The translations under genes were made by a program, and so were the position numbers. Below are positions 58,697-64,000 of a stretch of 64,000 bases of DNA, piece by piece. This DNA comes from Congeria kusceri (taxonomy: Eukaryota > Mollusca > Bivalvia > Myida > Dreissenidae). The notes under the pieces are model-generated. The model made no database searches, was not told where the DNA came from, and saw only the letters and a program-made list of their open reading frames with translations. Within the stretch, counting starts at the first letter, position 1. Every line of letters begins with the position of its first letter. Where the stretch lies: contig CM051030.1 in the NCBI GenBank assembly GCA_027627225.1, forward strand, positions 7,145,001-7,209,000. Reading direction: 5' to 3'.

Positions 58697-58787
58697 GTAA
58701 GTACAAAGCCATGACCATTTATGACTTCTTATCGAAGATGACAGGGTATATTGGTTTGCTAATGTCGGTCGGTCTGTCGGTAGACCA
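58697..58787. other. Short intron segment next to a repeat
   Basis: Holds GTCGGTCGGTCTGTCGGTAG (about 58765), the kind of (GTCG/GTCT)n edge also seen at the end of the satellite at 38.06 kb in inverse form. Confidence 0.4.
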
Positions 58788-59000
58788 CTTGTGTTTCCGC
58801 TCTTTAAGTCCAACAATTTTCATTTGATCTTCACCAAACTTAATGAAAAGATGTTTGAGGTTATAATCTTAGCCAAGTGTGATGATCGACTAAATTGCCA
58901 TAGGAACTGCAGAGTTATGGTCCTTGTTTTACCAAAATTGTTGTCTTTTTAACAGTTTCCACTCCCTATATCCAACAGCTTCGTCCAATCTTAACCAAAA
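58788..59000 (-). repeat. Interspersed repeat, reverse copy of the 12.5-13.2 kb family
   Basis: Reverse-complement matches to the 12.5 kb units include CCGCTCTTTAAGTCCAACA, TTCATTTGATCTTCACCAA and GCCATAGGAACTGCAGAGTT. The insertion lies directly downstream of the dead WAP duplicate. Confidence 0.75.
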
Positions 59001-59004
59001 CTGA

Positions 59005-60175
59005 TGTTGAGATTGATGTTTTCCTTTACAAACAGTTCTTGTGCATTCTTTGCGGCGAATGAGTGTAAAATACCAGTAACAGGTGACCGGATCGTTTAAC
59101 TCTAAGTTTCTGAAAAGATAACTTTGTTTTGTATAGTTTGTATTAAACGTATGTGAACACATTAATCAGCAGTGTAAACATTGGCTTTGGTAAACAACAG
59201 AAAACGCAAATGATATAGAAATATAATTAAGCGACAACGGTGCAAAAAAGTGTCGCATTATTTTACCAACATAACAAAGACTGAAAATTTACTTGGCGTT
59301 TCAGGCGTCATTTATGACATCAGAATCCAAGAACTCGTGTCTTTTTAACCGTATCTCACGCAATGTTATTTAATTGTTGTCCAAAAGCATGGAATACACA
59401 ACAGTTGTCTAATTTCAGTGAAAGATCGTTTGCTATTTTATTTTTGATCATACAAAAAATGTTATTGTTAGCTTCACCACTCGTACACATATTATTTATA
59501 AGACCACTCATGAAATAAATAGAGGATACTGTTTCGTTTTCGGTGCGATAACGCGTTATACAATCACTGGAAGGGAGACAATAAAAATATGTAAGTCGTC
59601 TCCCTTTCAGTGATGATAATAAGCGTTATCAAACGAAAAAAAAACCAAGGTTCTTGTTATTTTATGCTACTGAGTATTTTTGACATTAAAGAAATACATT
59701 TTAGCACAGTGAGTGATATGTGGATTTATCTCACTGATATGTTCCTATATTTCACTATTTAGCATAAAATACATTACAATGTTACACATTGAAACCAACA
59801 AATATCCTCCACCTATTATATTATAATTATACAGCAACAGTAAAACTATGCTTTATGTTATATAAACCGTTGTACATAATGCTATTATAACAAATGATAA
59901 AAGCAAATATGTGCTGATGAAATAATGTGCCTTTTTTATTAATGTTTTGAAGCTTAAATGTAGTCACGTGATAAAAACTGCAAAACAGTTTTGCGTACAC
60001 GACTCAGTTTTGCATACACCGCGATGGAAACAAGTGGCAAAAACAAAATAAGATAATCATTAACATCAAAACGATAATATTACGTTTTATGCTAATCAGA
60101 AATGCTTTGTGGGCCAGATATTTGTTTTAAAAGAAGCACAACTGTATGTATTTAATATATCCTGTTTCGTCTGTT
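59005..60175. other. Intron sequence, no exon recognised
   Basis: AT-rich. No PLD or WAP remnant was found. An inverted pair GGAAGGGAGACA/GTCTCCCTTTCAGTGATGAT occurs at about 59570-59617. Confidence 0.5.
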
Positions 60176-60179
60176 ACAG

Positions 60180-60296
60180 CATCGTCTTGCGCTCATAAAG
60201 GGAAAGTGTACACAGATGGTGAAAGCTTTAAAGACGAGTGTAATACCTGCACATGTTCAAATGGAAAAGTCGCATGTACTCTCAAAGCATGCATTG
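60180..60296 (+). CDS. PLD (VWC-N/pacifastin-like) exon 3
   Basis: The acceptor GTCTGTTACAG and donor G|GTAAGT are strong. The 117-base, phase 1-1 exon encodes SSCAHKGKVYTDGESF, CNTCTCSNGKVACTLKAC, with all six Cys. It is closest to the exon at 20870 (KGKVY.DG.SFKD) among the PLD modules. Confidence 0.9.
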
Positions 60297-60299
60297 GTA

Positions 60300-61585
60300 A
60301 GTGTACGCATATAAGAATGCTCGCCTTGTCTGTCTTTAACAACAGTGCTCTTGTACCTTTTATTATGACTAAGTAAGTGCACGATCATATAGTGGTTTAC
60401 ATTTTTATTTTATAAGTCTATTCGCTACGGAGGCTAGGTAAGAAATCTCTACTCTCTAGTACTATTTCTGACTAGATGCAAAAACTATGTCATATACACG
60501 TGATCTCTCTCTGCTCCAGTGCTGTGTCACATATAGCACTCCCATAACATGTACAATCCAGACCGTATTGTGTTACAGTATGGCAATTACCCATACAATG
60601 ATAACTGATCGACAATGCGTTCGGCCGTTCGGAAAGCTGGGACTAAATACATGACGGACATGTCTTTTAAAAATATTTGTATAAAATGAACGGTGTTTGT
60701 CGTATTTTTACCGAATAAGGCGTGGTTATAAATTACATGAGCCCGACCAGCTATTGGGTTTATAACCATGTCTTCTCCGGTGAATTTCCTTTAAACACCT
60801 TTGCGATAATACCAATGATAGTACAAGAAACCTCGATCAAACAATGATCGCTGGCATATCTGAATGGCTTACCGCGAAAGTCAATCACCTCCCTTTGATC
60901 GGTCAATTGTAGGTGTTCAATTGTTAATTGTAGGTCAAAGCATTGCGTTTGAGTTTTCGGTAAACTGTTCTTACCTACACTTGTAACAGTACTTTGATTA
61001 GAACATTGAGCTATTGTGATAATTCATAGCACGTTAATTACAGAACAACAATTGGACATTTGGTATTTGCTTCTGTCCAAAACAAATTCAATAATTGGAC
61101 ATCTCGTACCTACATTAACTTACTCGTTAGTGAATGTACAGCTAAGGTTCACGCGAGTACCTTACACTATAAATTAGGTCGCGAATACAAGACTTGTAGT
61201 GAGCGGGGGTGGTGGAGGCGGTAAGTTAATAACTTACCAACATTACATGCATATATGGCAAAATGAACATTTCAATCTACTATATCAATGTTGGACTGTT
61301 TTATTTTATTCTAAAAGTGTACTTGGTTACTGTACCACATACCAAGATGAACCCGCTAATATGCGTACTAGTATTTGCGAAAAAACACAATCTACGTTAA
61401 AAGTTATTTTAAGGTTTCACAAATCGAATGACATGAAATTCTACAGGGAGCCGTTCTCTCCATCTCTAAGTCCGTTTATACAGATCGCAATACAATTACA
61501 AACACAGCATAGCATTTAGTATTTGAATCTCAACAGTGTATATATTAATACAAAACGTACATTATCAGTGGTGTATATACTTTTT
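60300..61585. other. Intron sequence with a possible exon remnant
   Basis: At about 61331-61370 the plus strand reads CTTYQDEPANMRTSIC, and ACATACCAAGATG is identical to the PLD 2 exon over 13 bases. No acceptor, donor or remaining Cys support an exon. Confidence 0.35.
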
Positions 61586-61588
61586 CAG

Positions 61589-61705
61589 GAAAGCCTTGTG
61601 TCTCTAACGGCAAAACATACCAGGACGGAGAGACCTTCAAAGATGACTGCAATACTTGCACGTGCAGGAATGGGATACCATTGTGTACTCTCATTGCCTG
61701 CCAAT
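61589..61705 (+). CDS. PLD (VWC-N/pacifastin-like) exon 4
   Basis: The acceptor CTTTTTCAG and donor T|GTGAGT bound 117 bases in phase 1-1. It encodes GKPCVSNGKTYQDGETF, DDCNTCTCRNG and CTLIAC, with all six Cys. It is a close sister of PLD 2 (56926). Confidence 0.9.
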
Positions 61706-62026
61706 GTGAGTCGAGTTATTCCTTAGTGAAAACAAATTGAAGAACAACTGCTCACGTGTAATGCTATTTGTGGTATATTTGTTAATCAAGCACATAATGC
61801 ATTTTGTGCGCTTCATTGACTTTATTAATGATATACAAAACATAATAACCGTTTCATAATGTTAAGTAAAAATATTTTTCTTTTCTAGTCTATATAGTGG
61901 AAATTTAGATTAAAAATTACATAACTATATTTTTATATAGGTTTCAGAATATTGTATTTTATTTTACAATATCGTTTCGTTCAACAAATGACCAGCCATT
62001 GCTTGCGTCCTCAATTCGTTTTACAG

Positions 62027-62154
62027 GTAAGCCTGGAATGTGCCCAATATTCCCGCCCGGTACCATTGGGACATATGTAGTTTTGTGCGGTTCCGATTAT
62101 GACCGCCCCGGGTCAGCTCACATGGATGTGGCCGCAGCTGTACAAATCCATACG
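62027..62154 (+). pseudogene. Decayed WAP exon 3
   Basis: The acceptor GTTTTACAG and donor G|GTATGG survive. The reading starts GKPGMCPIFPPGTIGTYVVLC, a WAP N-terminus with Cys 2 changed to Tyr. Cys 4 is Arg (YDRPG instead of a DCPG-like motif), and a one-base deletion at the KCC position throws CGRSCTNPY into another frame. The total length is 128 bases, one less than a multiple of three. No stop occurs in the first frame before the donor, but inclusion would shift the downstream VWC exons out of frame. Confidence 0.82.
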
Positions 62155-62369
62155 GTATGGTTGTTGTGGAAAACAAAGTGAATTCTAAACGTGACACGAT
62201 CTTTGATTCATATGTCTTATTCAAACGAATAAACCGGAATGCAAACGACTGTAGTGTGTGTTCATACACACATTATAATATTTACATATAGACGTTTGGT
62301 TTTATAAAAAAATTAGTAATGCTTAATAGTGTGTTTGTTTATCATATTGAATTATATACTTCTGCTAAT

Positions 62370-62408
62370 ACAACTACTACAACTACTACTACAAATACAA
62401 CAACAACA

Positions 62409-62448
<40 letters not shown>

Positions 62449-62538
62449 TTACTACTACTACTACTACTGCTACTACTACTACTACTACTACTATTACTAT
62501 AAATATGATGATGATGATGATTATTATTATTATTATTA

Positions 62539-62571
<33 letters not shown>
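62370..62571. repeat. Compound (ACT)n-(GAT)n-(ATT)n microsatellite at a splice acceptor
   Basis: Two hundred bases of ACT/ACA, then GAT, then ATT trinucleotides end in ATTATTTCAG, the acceptor of the VWC exon. The long Thr- or Ser-homopolymer frames are shadows. Confidence 0.95.
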
Positions 62572-62575
62572 TCAG

Positions 62576-62620
62576 GTGGCAGCACTGGGTGTGTTGTAAA
62601 TGGCAAAAAATACAAGGAAG
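62576..62620 (+). CDS. VWC domain exon, first half
   Basis: 45 bases in phase 1-1 between ATTTCAG and G|GTAAAC encode GGSTGCVVNGKKYKEG, the opening C-x-x-NGK-x-Y-x-x-G of a von Willebrand factor C domain. Spliced to the exon at 63698, it gives a complete VWC module. Its acceptor tract is made of an (ATT)n microsatellite. Confidence 0.75.
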
Positions 62621-62624
62621 GTAA

Positions 62625-63695
62625 ACTTATTAATAAGCTAATGTCATGTTTCTTTCAGACACGAACAAAATGACGTGTCAGTCATTATATGTAAAATTAA
62701 TACAGTTTTATATCCAATTATCGTGCTATTGTACAGTGTATATAATGTTTTTACGTTAATGTAGTTTACACAATACGAGCTGTTGGTATATGGTGCAAAA
62801 ATACTTTTCCATGTTATTACCACGACTTAACAGGGAAACGATATCCTTTTTCAAAAATAATTTGATAATAATAATATACATCCATAACAAAATTAATTTA
62901 ATTAGCACACCGCATTATTCGAGTCAAGTTATAGACGCAGACTTTCGCACTTTAAACAGTTCACAAACGAACGTTTGCTCTTACATAGCGATGTTAAATA
63001 GCGAAATATTGTTCCAAAAAGTAGTAATAATTAGTTAAAATAATATTTCTTCGCAATTTGAACAGTACCTGGTTTAAAGGTATTTTTGCAATGTTTCAAC
63101 AATATCTAATGAAAGCCAGAAGGTGTTGTCAGCATAAATGCATAGAAAGCTGATCGAAGTTTCTGGCACTCAAGCGACGGTGTGCGTTATTATCGTACTT
63201 TCCGTTATCCGGCAATGCTTATATTCGGCGATGCATATATTTAAAAGTCTAAGTTGGCAAGCGAGTCATTCAGAAAGAAGATTTTTTCCCAGATTGCAAG
63301 CGTACACTGGATAAATTTTTACCATTTGAGTACACGCCGATAAAAAGCGGTCATATGTACAGTCGCGCAAGGAATTCAAAAAGTTTAATTGCTAACGGGG
63401 AAAAACGGCACAATTTTTATCACTTAAACGCCATAAGAACGGCCTTTAAGGAATTCATACCTTTGAACCAGTTCAGGTTCATTTGTTAAAGAACTTTAAT
63501 TTAAAATATAATGAATTAGTTATGGAACCTTGTTCGTTCGTATGTCGTTGCAAATGTAGGGACAAGGCGAATGTTTGCTAGAAATCCGTATAACGATAGA
63601 CGTTTAATATCTGTGATGAATAGAATAAAATGTTGATCCGTATGTGCACTATGACACTAAACAGATTCACAGAATAATGACGTTCTTGTTCCCAC
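62625..63695. other. Intron within the VWC domain
   Basis: 1,077 bases in phase 1, AT-rich. The plus frame at 62790-63038 has no motif. Confidence 0.55.
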
Positions 63696-63697
63696 AG

Positions 63698-63852
63698 GAG
63701 ACACCCTACCACGTGACCCAATAGATCCGTGTAAACGATGCACTTGCACAGGAGGGTCAGCGAAGTGTGAACAGATCATGTGTCCAGCTTGTGCCGGTTA
63801 CAGGCCTCCAGGGGCATTCTGCAATATTTGCGACGTTCAACCTATTCATTAA
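63698..63852 (+). CDS. VWC domain exon, second half and C-terminus
   Basis: The acceptor TTGTTCCCACAG opens a phase-1 exon that reads DTLPRDPIDPCKRCTCTGG, AKCEQIMCPAC, then PPGAFCNICDVQPIH and TAA at 63850-63852. With the preceding exon this matches VWC: C..NG..Y..G......C..C.C..G...C....C..C ending in C-x2-C, with FC where VWC domains usually have CC. VWC domains bind growth factors or other matrix proteins in extracellular proteins. This is the 3' end of the WAP/PLD gene. No AATAAA was seen in the remaining 148 bases, so the 3' UTR leaves the window. Confidence 0.85.
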
Positions 63853-64000
63853 ACGTATTCTGACTCACATTCCATCACTTGAAAGCCACAAAGTATCATC
63901 GACATATGTTGAAAAGAACGCTGATGGCCTCTTCCGGCTTTTAAATGACGATGTTTTCATTACCGACGCCTGAATTGAATGTCTTCAACGTATAAATGTT
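63853..64000 (+). other. 3' flank, presumed 3' UTR
   Basis: A frame shifted by one base from the VWC exon stays open here for about 40 codons (from FIKRILTH to NDDVFITDA) before stopping. It may be chance or may mark a lost C-terminal extension. Confidence 0.35.

Noticed and set aside
61331..61370. CTTYQDEPANMRTSIC, similar to the start of a PLD exon
   Set aside because: Only 13 bases are identical to PLD 2. No splice sites and no further Cys, so it is at best an old remnant.

Overview
This window is animal nuclear DNA. It is AT-rich and intron-dominated, crowded with microsatellites, satellites, tRNA-derived SINE-like repeats and foldback elements, and has only short coding exons. Several repeats are of kinds I associate with bivalve mollusc genomes: TGACCTTGACCT-bearing repeats, elements opening with AACAAGAGCTGTC, and a satellite ending in a CCCCC/GGGGG hairpin. 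A bivalve or other lophotrochozoan is my best reading, but that rests on recall, not on a search. I saw no prokaryotic-style gene, rRNA, functional tRNA or CRISPR array. Nearly all long open frames are microsatellite or satellite shadows.

The main gene content is a plus-strand, multi-exon, cysteine-rich secreted-type gene whose 3' end lies at 63852. Every recognised exon is a whole domain, or half of one, with phase-1 boundaries at both ends. From 5' to 3' they are: an intact six-cysteine VWC-N/pacifastin-like (PLD) exon at 20870-20992 (membership in this gene is uncertain), its broken copy at 54100-54199, a decayed PLD exon at 54412-54635, WAP at 55065-55205, PLD at 56926-57042, WAP at 58110-58247, a frameshifted duplicate WAP at 58560-58696, PLD at 60180-60296, PLD at 61589-61705, a decayed WAP at 62027-62154, and a C-terminal VWC domain split over 62576-62620 and 63698-63852. 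Such modules usually act as extracellular protease inhibitors or matrix proteins. Because the exons are symmetric, dead ones can be skipped without breaking the frame. I did not find the signal-peptide exon.

A second cysteine-rich gene lies on the minus strand, with a terminal exon and AATAAA signal at 49570-49742 and a decayed paralogous exon at 52598-52694. It points away from the plus-strand cluster. Other coding hints are a thrice-repeated minus-strand terminal exon of unknown family (3827-3975, 5186-5262, 5459-5503), two abutting minus-strand frames at 29901-30231 and a stop-interrupted PHD-finger-like fragment at 31936-32075.

By region: 0-20 kb is microsatellites, satellites and interspersed repeats. 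20.4-21.2 kb is one copy of a segmental duplication that recurs at 53.6-54.4 kb. 21.4-31 kb holds a 52-bp minisatellite, SINEs, a terminal-inverted-repeat element with an internal tRNA-like segment, a 175-bp satellite and a 166-bp satellite inside a nonautonomous element. 32.6-49.3 kb is bounded by inverted arrays of a 65-bp satellite built around a CCGC-TG-GCGG dyad. 49.5-63.9 kb holds the two cysteine-rich genes.
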